Source of the DNA: Gammaproteobacteria bacterium
GTDB lineage: Bacteria; Pseudomonadota; Gammaproteobacteria; Arenicellales; UBA868
Assembly: GCA_022450155.1 (NCBI GenBank)
Contig: JAKUQR010000003.1
Coordinates: 171,534-233,921, forward strand
Direction of reading: 5' to 3'
DNA: 62,388 nucleotides
Both the position numbers and the translations under genes were made by a program. Positions 48,331 to 56,727 of the stretch are shown here, one piece after another; the first letter of the stretch is position 1, and each line of letters starts with the position of its first letter. The notes beneath the pieces are model-generated. The model made no database searches, was not told the origin of the DNA, and saw only the letters and a list, made by a program, of their open reading frames with translations.

Positions 48331-49052
48331 GTTTGGTAGAGATTAGCAGCCTCGATATACGCATCGGCGGAAACACAGTTCTGCATGACGTGGCAATGCA
48401 GGTCGATCCCGGCGAGATCATTACCATCGTTGGCCCTAACGGGTCCGGGAAAACCACACTCCTGAGGGCGATCATCGGTGCAGTCAGACCGAGTGCCGGG
48501 AGGGTTAAGAAAAACTCCGGGCTGCGTATCGGCTACGTGCCGCAGCGTCTGCACATAGACGCAACACTTCCTATCACCGTACGGCGCTTCCTCAGCCTGC
48601 CGCGCCGAGTATCCGATACTGTTGCGCAGGAAGCGCTAACCGATGCAGGTGTGGGAAATCTGGCCAAGCGACAGATGTCAGGGCTTTCGGGCGGACAATT
48701 TCAACGGGTGCTGTTGGCCCGAGCCCTGCTTGGTCGGCCTGAACTTTTGCTTCTTGACGAAGCCACTCAGGGTTTAGATCAGCCCGGATCAGCTGCTTTT
48801 TACCGGCAGATTGAAACGGTACGGCAACGCCTTGGCTGCGCTGTGCTAATGGTCAGTCACGAGCTGCATGTGGTGATGGCCGCTTCGGACCGGGTGATCT
48901 GTCTGAATGGCCATATCTGTTGCCACGGCGCGCCTGGACAGGTAGCTACAGCCCCGGAATACCGAGCGCTGTTTGGCTCTGGAACACAGGGTGCGCTGGC
49001 GCTGTACCAGCACGAACATACGCATTCACACGATCACGAGGCCGCCGCATGA
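48327..49052 (+). CDS. znuC: zinc ABC transporter ATP-binding protein
   Basis: ZnuC powers zinc import. The 241-residue ATPase has Walker A VGPNGSGKTTLL (near 36), signature LSGGQFQRVLLARAL, Walker B LLLLDEATQGLD and switch His SHELHVV. The C-terminus is His-rich (HEHTHSHDHE), probably zinc-binding. Overlaps of four bases with zur and with znuB show a tight operon. Confidence 0.94.
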   Translation: MSLVEISSLDIRIGGNTVLHDVAMQVDPGEIITIVGPNGSGKTTLLRAIIGAVRPSAGRVKKNSGLRIGYVPQRLHIDATLPITVRRFLSLPRRVSDTVAQEALTDAGVGNLAKRQMSGLSGGQFQRVLLARALLGRPELLLLDEATQGLDQPGSAAFYRQIETVRQRLGCAVLMVSHELHVVMAASDRVICLNGHICCHGAPGQVATAPEYRALFGSGTQGALALYQHEHTHSHDHEAAA

Positions 49053-49855
49053 ACTGGTTGGACAGTTTCCTCGTCCGCGCCTCACTGGCGGGTGTGGGTG
49101 TCGCGATTGCCGCCGCGCCACTGGGCTGTTTTGTCGTCTGGCGCCGCATGGCTTATTTTGGTGACGCAACAGCCCAGGCTTCGATACTGGGCATCGCCCT
49201 GGCGCTGGCCTTTTCGACTTCAATTTTCCTGGGCGTTCTGGTCGTATCGCTTCTAATGGCCGTAACGGTCTCGGCTCTCAGTGGGCGGGGCTACGCGATG
49301 GACACGCTGCTGGGTGTACTCGCCCATTGTGCGCTGGCTTTTGGTCTTGTGGCAGCTTCTTTCTTGTCTGGGGTGCGGATCGACCTGATGGCCTACCTAT
49401 TCGGCGACATCTTGGCTGTTGGAAAGATTGACCTCGTCGTGATCTGGGGTGGTGCGGGATTGGTTTTGTTTTTGATGTGGTGGCGCTGGTCGGCGCTTTT
49501 GACTTCAACTTTGAATCCCGATTTGGCCCATGCCGCGGGGATCGACCCTCGCCGCGAACAGTTGATTCTGACTGTGGCGCTGGCGGTAGTGGTAGCGGTT
49601 GCCGTAAAGGTTGTAGGGGCACTGCTGATTGTGGCTCTGCTGATTATCCCTGCAGCCACCGCAAGGCCTTATGCGAAAACGCCCGAACAAATGGTACTGA
49701 TTGCCACAATAATCGGCGGCCTGTCGGCGGTTGGCGGATTGCAAATGGCCTACAGTTTCGACACCCCCACCGGCCCCACTATTGTGTGTCTCGCTGCCGT
49801 GCTTTTTTTACTGTCAACTTTGGGTGGCCTGATCCGTGGTCGGGTCATGGGCTGA
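49049..49855 (+). CDS. znuB: zinc ABC transporter permease
   Basis: ZnuB is the membrane channel. The 268-residue protein has eight or more hydrophobic spans, with the conserved NPDLAHAAGIDPRRE loop and the KVVGALLIVALLIIPAATAR segment. The ATG overlaps the znuC stop. Its stop at 49853-49855 lies only four bases before a decayed tRNA-Arg 3' fragment, so the original neighbour was probably a convergent tRNA-Arg gene. Confidence 0.94.
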   Translation: MNWLDSFLVRASLAGVGVAIAAAPLGCFVVWRRMAYFGDATAQASILGIALALAFSTSIFLGVLVVSLLMAVTVSALSGRGYAMDTLLGVLAHCALAFGLVAASFLSGVRIDLMAYLFGDILAVGKIDLVVIWGGAGLVLFLMWWRWSALLTSTLNPDLAHAAGIDPRREQLILTVALAVVVAVAVKVVGALLIVALLIIPAATARPYAKTPEQMVLIATIIGGLSAVGGLQMAYSFDTPTGPTIVCLAAVLFLLSTLGGLIRGRVMG

Positions 49856-49859
49856 GACA

Positions 49860-49896
49860 TGATGCACCCGAAGATATCCGAACTCCCGACCGCTAA
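49860..49896 (-). repeat. decayed tRNA-Arg 3' fragment (att0)
   Basis: Aligned without gaps to 53984-54020 the first 37 bases match at 26 positions, and nearly all differences are transitions. The acceptor stem, T-loop and CCA-side order are still recognisable on the minus strand (TGCACCCG, CCGAAC, CCCGACC on plus). The CCA has become TCA. This is the expected decay of a non-functional tRNA 3' end, and lies four bases after the znuB stop. The following 290 bases to 50188 hold nothing I can name. Confidence 0.6.
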
Positions 49897-50188
49897 TAGA
49901 TGTCTCTGACCATGTTCAGACACGTGATTACGCGCGCCAGCCGTGTAAGGCTATTATTGAGGGCATCAGTACAGCCGGGCTTGGGCTACCCAATTATATG
50001 TTGGCCTGCAGTCAACATGCAGACTACTTATAGTTTTGTACATTTACATCAGATAAATCAAACTCTAAGGAGACCATTCTTTCCACTGTAAAAAATTTAA
50101 GTCGAAGGTGACGTGATACGCCACATCCTCGATTGTTTCATCAAATAGAATAGATTTAGTTTCCTATAGCAAGTAGGCGCCAACTAGG

Positions 50189-50311
50189 ATGGAATATTCA
50201 CTTACTGAGTTTGGAGGAACGCTGAAATTCATGGTTGACTTTGTCAGTGGCTGGGGAGTCGCCAACAGGAGACAGATAAATCAGGCGCTAGGGGCACTCG
50301 GCCGTGTTTAA
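50189..50311 (+). pseudogene. remnant of an HxlR-type transcriptional regulator
   Basis: Forty codons begin MEYSLTEFGGTLKFMVDFV and continue SGWGVANRRQ. The YSLTEFGxTL...W pattern is the C-terminal wing and helix of HxlR/MarR-like winged-helix proteins (usually YxLTxxGxxLxPVLxxLxxWG). The DNA-recognition helix upstream is missing and no ribosome-binding site is visible. I take it as a broken gene. Confidence 0.45.
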
Positions 50312-50443
50312 CTGTCGGAACAACCAACTAGACAGCAGAAAAGGCAATACCGATATGAAAAGTACAATCACTCCTCAGTTTTGTGATACGGGTTTGGTGC
50401 TCCTTTCGTATCTATTATTATTTCCCCGAAGGGGTATCTCCAG

Positions 50444-51166
50444 ATGAGTCTCAATGAGATCAAGGCACTCACCTTTGATACCGGTGGCACTATCCTCGAC
50501 TGGCATACTGGGTTTGCCACGGCTCTTGGCAATGCTGGGAAAATCCACCAGATCGAAAGAGACTGGGGTGGAGTAGCCAATGACTTGCGACGTCGTTCAC
50601 TAGGGAAAATGGTGAATTTGGGTGAGCACGCACCTCCTCAATACAACTTTGATGACGCGCACCGCATGGCCTTGGACGAGGTTTGTGTCGCAAATGGCTT
50701 AGATCCGTTTACTGAGAAAGAGCGCTACAGTATTTGGTGGGACGCAGTACATAACCTCACAACATGGCCGGACTTTCCCGCCGTGCTGCCAAAACTCGGC
50801 CAACGATTCATGTGTGTCTCTTTCACCATTCTAAGTTTCCGGATTGTTATGGACACTGCGAAGAGAAATGGGCTGAGTTGGGATGCGGTGCTATCGTGTG
50901 AGGCAATCGGGAAATACAAAGTACTGCCTGAAGCTTACGAGAGGACAGCACACTACTTACAACTCGAGCCTCACCAATGTTGCATGGTGGCCTGTCACAA
51001 TTGGGACCTGGATGCGGCGAAGGCTGCTGGCTTCAAGACAGCCTTTGTCCGACGTCCCGATGAATGGGGGGAAGAAGGCCCACCTGATTCCGAACCGAAC
51101 CCTAAACATGACTTAATTGTGGATAATTTTCCGGCTTTAGCTCAAGCGCTTGGGGTCGACACCTGA
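50444..51166 (+). CDS. HAD-superfamily hydrolase, haloacid dehalogenase type II-like
   Basis: The 240-residue protein has HAD motif I LTFDTGGTILDW (Asp nucleophile), motif II in SFTILSFRIV, motif III Lys in KYKVLPEAY and motif IV-like ACHNWDLDAAKAAGF. Type II (S)-2-haloacid dehalogenases have DVFGTL and a similar cap. Motif I here (DTGGT) is more like phosphatase-type members, so substrate class is open. It is followed by a hairpin. Confidence 0.8.
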   Translation: MSLNEIKALTFDTGGTILDWHTGFATALGNAGKIHQIERDWGGVANDLRRRSLGKMVNLGEHAPPQYNFDDAHRMALDEVCVANGLDPFTEKERYSIWWDAVHNLTTWPDFPAVLPKLGQRFMCVSFTILSFRIVMDTAKRNGLSWDAVLSCEAIGKYKVLPEAYERTAHYLQLEPHQCCMVACHNWDLDAAKAAGFKTAFVRRPDEWGEEGPPDSEPNPKHDLIVDNFPALAQALGVDT

Positions 51167-51197
51167 CATTTCCCTCGGTAGTAACCGAGTACGTCAG
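51163..51197. terminator. hairpin between convergent genes, part of a repeated 22-nt motif
   Basis: CTCGGT (51174-51179) pairs with ACCGAG (51184-51189), and CTGAC (51163-51167) with GTCAG (51193-51197) can close an outer stem. It lies at the HAD stop, 10 bases from the stop of the minus-strand cytidylyltransferase. No T-run follows, so it may act as a weak bidirectional terminator. The right part (51176-51197) recurs at 60052-60073 with 19 of 22 identical. Confidence 0.45.
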
Positions 51198-51206
51198 AAA
51201 ATTCAT

Positions 51207-51617
51207 CTAATTTGTCGCAGCCTTACATCTGTCAATGATGTCTGTTGTTGAGATAGCTGGTGTGTATGCCACAGTTCGGTATATACCCATCTCAATGGGG
51301 ACCTTGTACATACGGTTTTCGAGTTCTTCAGAAAGATCGTCACTGTGAACCACCAGATCGATCTGATGGCGCTTAATCCAGTTGTGATCAATAGCGAACG
51401 GAGCATCGCCGATGACTTCGTCCACATAACGACAACCCTTGACGACCGCAATCCTTTCAGCCATCGAAAGAATCGGCAATCGCTTATAGGAATTTACGAT
51501 TTTATCAGCGTGAATCCCAACCAGAAGGAAGTTACCGTATTCCCTGGCTTTTTGGAAGAAGTTGACGTGGCCATAATGAAACAGGTCAGCAACGGCGTCT
51601 ACATATACGCGTATGAT
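51207..51617 (-). CDS. cytidylyltransferase (glycerol-3-P / phosphocholine / phosphoethanolamine type) with non-standard start
   Basis: The reading frame gives RVYVDAVADLFHYGHVNFF at its N-terminus, the HxGH nucleotide-binding motif of this family, then DEVIGDAPFAID and LVVHSDD. The standard family start aligns with a codon ATC (51617) or ATA (51614). No ATG, GTG or TTG lies between an in-frame stop and the HYGH region. A GAGGAG (51624-51629) is six to nine bases before those codons. So the gene uses a rare start or has just lost its own. It would supply a CDP-alcohol for the LicD protein upstream on the same strand. Confidence 0.7.
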   Translation of the reverse strand: MIRVYVDAVADLFHYGHVNFFQKAREYGNFLLVGIHADKIVNSYKRLPILSMAERIAVVKGCRYVDEVIGDAPFAIDHNWIKRHQIDLVVHSDDLSEELENRMYKVPIEMGIYRTVAYTPAISTTDIIDRCKAATN

Positions 51618-51644
51618 TGTTCTCTCCTCAAGGTAAAGAAAAAT

Positions 51645-52555
51645 TTAAGCTGAATGTGGTTTGCCGGTCTCTGGTATCAAGGCATTACGCCTGCCCGAGG
51701 GAATCGCAGGATTGGGGGTATAGACATAATTCAAGCCGGGGACCAAGCGTTCGCCATACAAAACTTCCCGGTGATCGTCATAGACGATAGAGACTACATA
51801 ACTACCCTTCACGGGCAGGTTGAAGAAAACCCTGTATCGCTATCTGTGTTGGCATTTTCCAATCCGGTCAACACCGTTGTTGACGCGATGCCAATCTGTG
51901 CCTGATCAACTGGCAAGCCATCAAGATCGAGGACTCTGAGATAGCCGGTATGTGACGACTGTACAAAGCGGTTATTAAGGGACATCGTCCTTCTATGCTC
52001 TGGTGGAATAATGCTCTGATCGGTCAATTCCAGCACAGTCGATTCAAATACGCCGAATTCCTTTGGAACACGCCAGTCCGGACCATACCGGAGCCTGAGA
52101 TAATCCTCGGCCGGATTGGGAATCAGAAACGTTTCGCCAAGAAAATCAATCTCTTTAAGGTCCGTGTGTAAGTTGACAGGAATCTGGATGACTGGATACT
52201 GGTAAATACTTTCCCCAATGATGCGATAACAGTTCCAGTCAATCGGTACACCGTATTGTTTCATCTCGACGCAAATACCGATCTCGCTGACGATCACGTC
52301 TGGGGTAAAGCCTTTCTGGCTGAACAGGTCGACCGCCTCGTATACCTGCTCCTCGGTAAGGCCGTGCAACCCGATTACCGAGCCCACATCCAGATCATCG
52401 TCCCAAGCGATCAGGCAACCCTCTCTGACTGCTCCCAGACAGGTACCATGCCGCAAAAAGAACACAATGCCGAGTTCGTCCAGAATTTGCTTGGCTTCTT
52501 TCAGTACCGTTTCCGCAACGGTCATCCCCATTGGTTTATAAACAGTTGCGTTCAT
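51645..52555 (-). pseudogene. LicD-family phosphotransferase, frameshifted near its C-terminus
   Basis: LicD proteins transfer phosphocholine or similar groups to surface glycans. The first 248 residues (52555 to 51809) carry the nucleotidyltransferase core FLRHGTCLGAVREG and IAWDDDLDVG. At about 51826-51832 the frame breaks. A second frame continues FFNLPVKGSYVVSIVYDDHR through LVPGLNYVYTPNP to a stop at 51645, just before the cytidylyltransferase's ribosome-binding site. The join fits a one-base loss in a T4 run (AAAA on plus). It may be a real mutation, a sequencing error or a slippery site. Confidence 0.7.
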
Positions 52556-52619
52556 GCGCAGTGATCGACTTAGATATAAGCACTAAATTCGCGAAGATAA
52601 CGACTTAATCCGAATCACG

Positions 52620-53279
52620 TTATTGGGGTTGCGGCACAATTCGAATATAGGGTTTTGGCGAGTCCCAGCCGTCAGGATATTTCTCTTTAGCCTCATCGTC
52701 AGAAACGGCCGGTACGATGATGACATCCTCGCCTTGCTTCCAATTGACGGGCGTCGCGACCTTGTGTTTCGCCGTCAGCTGACAAGAATCAAGAATGCGC
52801 AAGATCTCATCGAAGTTGCGACCCGTGCTCATGGGGTACGTCACCATCGCTTTGACCTTCTTGTCGGGTCCAATGAGAAAAACAGACCGCACGGTCTGGT
52901 TATCGGCCGGCGTTCGATCCTTGGCCTCTCCACTGGCATTGGGATGCAGCATATCGTAGAGCTTTGCGATCTTGAGATCCGTGTCGCCAATCAGCGGATA
53001 ATTCACGGCGTGTCCTTGGGTCTCTTCGATGTCTTTGGACCATTCGGCGTGGTCACCCACCGAATCGACACTCAAACCGATAATCTTGCAGTTGCGCTTT
53101 TCAAATTCCGGTTTGAGTCGCGCCGCATAACCCAATTCCGTGGTGCAGACCGGCGTGAAATCTTTTGGGTGTGAGAACAAAATGGCCCAACCTTCACCGA
53201 TCCACTCGTGAAAGCTGATCGATCCTTCGGTGGTCTCGGCTGTAAAGTCTGGGGCGTCATCGCCTATGTGTAATGCCAT
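52620..53279 (-). CDS. 1-Cys peroxiredoxin (Prx6/AhpC-TSA family)
   Basis: The 219-residue protein reduces peroxides through its peroxidatic Cys in HPKDFTPVCTTELGY (near residue 45). The conserved Arg is in TVRSVFLIGPD. The C-terminal Prx6 extension with DVIIVPAVSDDEAKEKYPDG is present, and no resolving Cys position is clear, which fits the 1-Cys group. It is monocistronic. The 228 bases upstream (53280-53507) hold its AT-rich promoter region and no gene. Confidence 0.92.
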   Translation of the reverse strand: MALHIGDDAPDFTAETTEGSISFHEWIGEGWAILFSHPKDFTPVCTTELGYAARLKPEFEKRNCKIIGLSVDSVGDHAEWSKDIEETQGHAVNYPLIGDTDLKIAKLYDMLHPNASGEAKDRTPADNQTVRSVFLIGPDKKVKAMVTYPMSTGRNFDEILRILDSCQLTAKHKVATPVNWKQGEDVIIVPAVSDDEAKEKYPDGWDSPKPYIRIVPQPQ

Positions 53280-53507
53280 GTCAAACCTCTCTTAAACGTG
53301 TCAATATTGTCTATCCCGCATCGCTTGATAGTTGGTCCGATCATTCTAGTCGATAAGATACCCAGTAAAAACAGTACGATAAGGGATATATTTCATAAAA
53401 AGAACAGTTTTCCATACCCGGTAGGCTAACTAGGATGATCATCGAGTGTTTCAAGTCCATCTTTCAAGTATTTAACCTGTCGATCTAGTTCAATCTCTTA
53501 ATCTCGG

Positions 53508-53855
53508 TTGCTATCAGTTGATCACCCTCAAGCGGATATCGGACGAATATTGGCTGCGCTACGGACAGAACCGCCCACTCCAAGGTCGATAAAACAGCGT
53601 CCTCGATCGAAAAGTGACCGGGTGTCCGGTCTCGCCATCACTGATGGTCACAAGGCCTATCTCGATTTCTACGGTAATTGTTTTAGAGCAGACCACGAAG
53701 GGCAGATCGTCGAGTAGGCGGGTAGAGACCAGGAGGAGGTGCTGGTGCACCGATTCGATTTTCAGAAGGTGAAAAAATTCCGAGACTTCTGGGCTGTGTT
53801 CCGGGATCACCGGCCAGACTTGTACGGTGCCTTGACCACGCTGGACGGTGGTTGA
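53508..53855 (+). pseudogene. C-terminal remnant of a nitrilase-family (carbon-nitrogen) hydrolase with in-frame amber stop
   Basis: Reading the plus frame gives DFYGNCFRADHEGQIVE, then TAG at 53715. In the same frame it continues AGRDQEEVLVHRFDFQKVKK, FRDFWAVFRDHRPDLYG and a TGA at 53853. This is the usual tail of N-carbamoyl-putrescine amidase/nitrilase proteins. The N-terminal two thirds with the Cys-Glu-Lys triad are missing. It lies next to the tRNA fragment at 53984, probably cut by an insertion event. Confidence 0.6.
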
Positions 53856-53983
53856 TGTTCCGTATAACTGAATATTGAAGGGTGGGTTTATCCCAAAACT
53901 GGGCGCTGGATCTCTCCCATATTTTATTGTTTTACGAACAGTGTGAAATTCGGATCTCACTTCTGTCGTAAATCAAAAAGAAA

Positions 53984-54037
53984 TGGCGCGCCCGGAGGGA
54001 TTCGAACCCCCGACCACTGGTTCGAAGCCAGGTACTC
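53984..54037 (-). repeat. tRNA-Arg(UCG) 3' fragment, att1
   Basis: On the minus strand this is the 3' part of a tRNA: the anticodon loop CTTCGAA (anticodon TCG), T-loop TTCGAAT, acceptor CGGGCGC-G-CCA. It stops at GAGTACC, so the D-arm and 5' acceptor half are missing. It lacks one base in the 3' side of the anticodon stem relative to the copies at 56728 and 60169, so it is a decayed copy. Confidence 0.9.
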
Positions 54038-54144
54038 AAATATGCACTTCAACCTATAAAACTAGGGATAAGTCTACTACGGCTCTCCCATAAATTTTAG
54101 AGTTTCAGGGAGTTTTACTACTAGTTTTGGGAGTTTCTAAGACT

Positions 54145-54273
54145 TTAGTGGGACAACGGTGTGACTACTGTTGGCTTCAATCTGTAGTACTTAGCAGTAG
54201 TTGAAGTGTCAGCATGATGGAGTTTCTTGGATGCTTGACCTAACTCATCCTCAGACCCAACATAGTCCAAGGC
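54145..54273 (-). pseudogene. integrase C-terminal remnant next to att1
   Basis: About 42 codons translate to VGSEDELGQASKKLHHADTS followed by TTAKYYRLKPTVVTPLSH and a stop. This matches the end of the intact integrase at 60324 (VGSEGDLQEAADRLGHAD, then TTAKYYRLKPTVVTPL). The catalytic Tyr in KYYR is kept. An in-frame stop and then unrelated sequence lie upstream. The amidase start at 54291 follows 17 bases beyond its truncated end. Confidence 0.85.
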
Positions 54274-54290
54274 TTACAATAATTAGAGCA

Positions 54291-55499
54291 ATGCGTGTGG
54301 AAACAAAAACAATTCCCAACGCAACACTAGGTGCGTTCTGCGAAGAAAATCATGTTGCACTCATGCACACAAGCCGAGGCGTACTCGACGGCCTCACATT
54401 CGCTACCAAAGATGTGTTTCATATAGCTGGTTCACGGACAGGTTTCGGGAACCCTGACTGGATTCGAACTCATAGTGCAGAAAAAACGACTGCTCCAGTT
54501 GTCAAAAGCTTACTTGATGCTGGAGCGGATATGCTCGGACGTACTTTGACCGACGAATTGGCATATAGCCTATCTGGAGAAAACTTCCATTATGGGACAC
54601 CTATAAATTCTGCGGCACCGGACCGCATTCCAGGAGGCTCTTCAAACGGGTCTGCAGCTGCCGTGTCTGGCCAAGTAGTTGATTTTGCGCTAGGCACAGA
54701 CTGTGGTGGATCAGTGCGATTACCTGCAATCTACTGTGGAATAATGGGTATAAGACCCACACACAACCGCATTACAACTGATGGTGTGATCCCTTTCGCT
54801 CCTTCCTTCGATGTTATTGGGTGGTTTGCCTCTGACGCGACGATATTTGAAGAGGTTGGTAGCGTTTTACTAGACCAACCAGCGATGTCGCTAGATGTCA
54901 AACGGTTAATAATCGCAAAAGATACTTTTCCCCTAGTAGATTCTTCGGTAAATGAAGTCTTGAAGCCAATAATAAAATCGTTAGTTGATAAATTCGAACT
55001 AACAAAGGAAATAAATGTTAGCCAAGATAGACTAGCCCATTGGTTCGAAATATTTCGGACTATTCAAGGATCTGAAATCTGGGCCAATCGGAAACAATGG
55101 ATTAAAGAGTTTCATCCGGTTTTTGGGCCTGGTATACGCGAACGGCTTGAATGGGCATCGACGATTGACTCACAAACAATTTCCTGGGCGCACTCAGAAT
55201 ATGTTGAGATTAACAATTATCTCACCAATCTTCTCGAGCCAGATGAAATCTTATGTCTCCCGACTTCACCACGAGTTGCTCCACTAAGCGGTACTGAAAC
55301 AAATACACTTGAAATCGTATATCGGACTCAAGCAATGAACTTATTGTGCATCGCAGGACTTGGTGGCTTACCACAGATAAGTCTCCCACGAGTTACCCAA
55401 GGCGGATTACCGCTTGGATTATCATTTATTGGTGCCCCCGGTTCTGACATGAATCTACTCGCCTTGGCAGTTAATCTGGTTTCCCAACCAAGTTTCTGA
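54291..55499 (+). CDS. amidase (amidase signature family), AT-rich cargo
   Basis: The 402-residue enzyme shows the Lys in TFATKDVFHIAG, the GGSSNGSAAAV loop and the Ser in TDCGGSVRLPAIYC. The ATG at 54291 is chosen because the longer frame from 54201 runs antisense through the integrase remnant. It is smaller than most family members (about 450-500) and clearly AT-richer than its neighbours, for example around 54900-55020. The family includes AtzF/IaaH/biuret-pathway amidases; substrate is open. It appears to be acquired cargo. Confidence 0.85.
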   Translation: MRVETKTIPNATLGAFCEENHVALMHTSRGVLDGLTFATKDVFHIAGSRTGFGNPDWIRTHSAEKTTAPVVKSLLDAGADMLGRTLTDELAYSLSGENFHYGTPINSAAPDRIPGGSSNGSAAAVSGQVVDFALGTDCGGSVRLPAIYCGIMGIRPTHNRITTDGVIPFAPSFDVIGWFASDATIFEEVGSVLLDQPAMSLDVKRLIIAKDTFPLVDSSVNEVLKPIIKSLVDKFELTKEINVSQDRLAHWFEIFRTIQGSEIWANRKQWIKEFHPVFGPGIRERLEWASTIDSQTISWAHSEYVEINNYLTNLLEPDEILCLPTSPRVAPLSGTETNTLEIVYRTQAMNLLCIAGLGGLPQISLPRVTQGGLPLGLSFIGAPGSDMNLLALAVNLVSQPSF

Positions 55500-55506
55500 T
55501 CGACTC

Positions 55507-56430
55507 CTACAAACTGTCCTCAGGGTCGTCACTGGGCGGGGCGAGCTGATGTACGCCTGCTGCCTTGGCCATGTGTTTCCAGACCACGGAAAAATCCTTA
55601 CGACCCAGACCCGCCGTTCGTCCGCTCTGGTACACCTGACGCGCCAGTCCCGCGACAGGTACGGGGACACCCACATCGTCGGCGAGAGCCAGTGCCAGGC
55701 CAATGTCCTTGTACATGAGATCGAGCATAAAGCCAGGCTCATGCTGGTTTTTCAGGACCGTATTTGGAAAATGGTTCTGAAGTACCCATGTGTTGCCGCT
55801 GCTGGTCCCAACGACCTCGACAATCGTCTCCATCGAGAGACCCGCTTTCAGTCCTGTCAGAAAAGCTTCCGAGGTGGCGATCATTGAAATCCCGGTGATC
55901 ATGTTGTTGACCAGTTTGACCTTGCCCCCCATGCCGGCTTCACTGCCGGCATGAATCAGCTTATTGCCCATCACCGCCAGCACCTCGCGACAGCGGTCAA
56001 GCACGGCGGCAGGGCCACCAATCATTATCGTCAACGTGCCGTTGATGGCACCTGTCTCGCCACCGCTCACCGGGGCGTCGATCATCTGCCCTCCTGCAGA
56101 ATCAATCTCCAGCGCGAGTCGCTTTGATACCATCGGATCTATCGTGCTCATATCGATGACGAGGTGCTCGTCGCGAACCGCAGACAGCAGTCCCTGTGCG
56201 CCCAACACAACCTGTTCCACGTCTGCCGAACCCGGCAGCATGGTGATTACCGCCTCGCACTGACTCATCACCTCTACGGGATGTTCCGCCCGGACTGCAC
56301 CTTCGCCGACCAGTTCCTCGACAGCTGCTGCATTCACATCGAGCACCGTGAGTTCGTATCCTGCCTTGAGCAGGTTTTTCGCCATCGGCTTACCCATCAT
56401 GCCGACACCTATGAATCCAAGTCTCTTCAT
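55507..56430 (-). CDS. beta-hydroxyacid dehydrogenase (3-hydroxyisobutyrate dehydrogenase family)
   Basis: The 307-residue protein has MKRLGFIGVGMMGKPMAKNL, DAPVSGGETGAINGTL and the catalytic Lys in GMGGKVKLVNN. I start at 56430, behind GGGGGA; another ATG six codons upstream lacks this spacing. The gene is GC-rich, unlike the convergent amidase seven bases away, so the two cargo genes have different origins. It differs from the paralog at 7065. Substrate unknown. Confidence 0.88.
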   Translation of the reverse strand: MKRLGFIGVGMMGKPMAKNLLKAGYELTVLDVNAAAVEELVGEGAVRAEHPVEVMSQCEAVITMLPGSADVEQVVLGAQGLLSAVRDEHLVIDMSTIDPMVSKRLALEIDSAGGQMIDAPVSGGETGAINGTLTIMIGGPAAVLDRCREVLAVMGNKLIHAGSEAGMGGKVKLVNNMITGISMIATSEAFLTGLKAGLSMETIVEVVGTSSGNTWVLQNHFPNTVLKNQHEPGFMLDLMYKDIGLALALADDVGVPVPVAGLARQVYQSGRTAGLGRKDFSVVWKHMAKAAGVHQLAPPSDDPEDSL

Positions 56431-56641
56431 CGTGCTATTCCCCCTCATTCGTAATGGCGGGCAATCCAGAATTCATCAGAGCCCAGATTGCGACCGTGCA
56501 CTGAATCTGAACTGATAGGTCAACGGACAGCTCGCCAGCCTTACGAGTCTACCCGTGTCGCGATCTATGGTGGGTCGTTATAAAAGGGCGTTATTGCCTT
56601 GGCATGCGCCTACATAGGAACCATCAAATTAGCGCTGAGAA

Positions 56642-56690
56642 CCAGCTGAAATACCGAAGTTATTGGAGGATTCGGTAGTTATTGGACACC
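56642..56690 (-). repeat. short scar resembling the integrase 3' end
   Basis: AGTTATTGGAGGAT here is identical to the segment at the integrase stop in the prophage (60328-60345), and CAGCT with a few flanking bases also align. Orientation and spacing match. It lies 40 bases left of the fragment at 56728 with no tRNA copy of its own. It may be the last trace of another integrase copy; a 14-base match plus weak flanks is suggestive only. Confidence 0.35.
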
Positions 56691-56727
56691 CTACCTTTTT
56701 GTAAGGTGACCTAACTCCTTGATTTAA

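Larger units (their letters stand above)
49860..53983. mobile_element. oldest accretion module (M0)
   Basis: This 4.1-kb stretch lies between the decayed tRNA-Arg fragment at 49860 and the next copy at 53984. It holds an HxlR-type remnant, a HAD hydrolase, a cytidylyltransferase, a frameshifted LicD gene, a peroxiredoxin and a nitrilase pseudogene. The high share of broken genes fits an old insertion. No integrase remnant could be found next to the left fragment, so its origin as a mobile element is inferred from the array. Confidence 0.5.
53984..56727. mobile_element. cargo module M1 bounded by tRNA-Arg fragments
   Basis: The module begins at the tRNA 3' fragment 53984-54037, followed by an integrase-side arm and an integrase C-terminal remnant (54145-54273). 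The amidase gene and the beta-hydroxyacid dehydrogenase are the cargo. It ends with a right arm ...CTCCTTGATTTA adjoining the fragment at 56728. The right arm's last ten bases match those before the fragment at 60169. So both ends look like those of one integrated element 2.7 kb long whose integrase is incomplete. Confidence 0.6.

Noticed and set aside
49918-49960. second tRNA-like fragment (ACGCGCGCCAG) right of att0
   Set aside because: Only the acceptor-like bases match; no T-arm or anticodon stem follows.
53715-53717. programmed amber read-through in the nitrilase remnant
   Set aside because: The gene lacks its catalytic two thirds, so a simple pseudogene explains the stop codon.
53559-53960. 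133-codon minus-strand frame
   Set aside because: It is antisense to the nitrilase remnant and shows no family pattern or ribosome-binding site.
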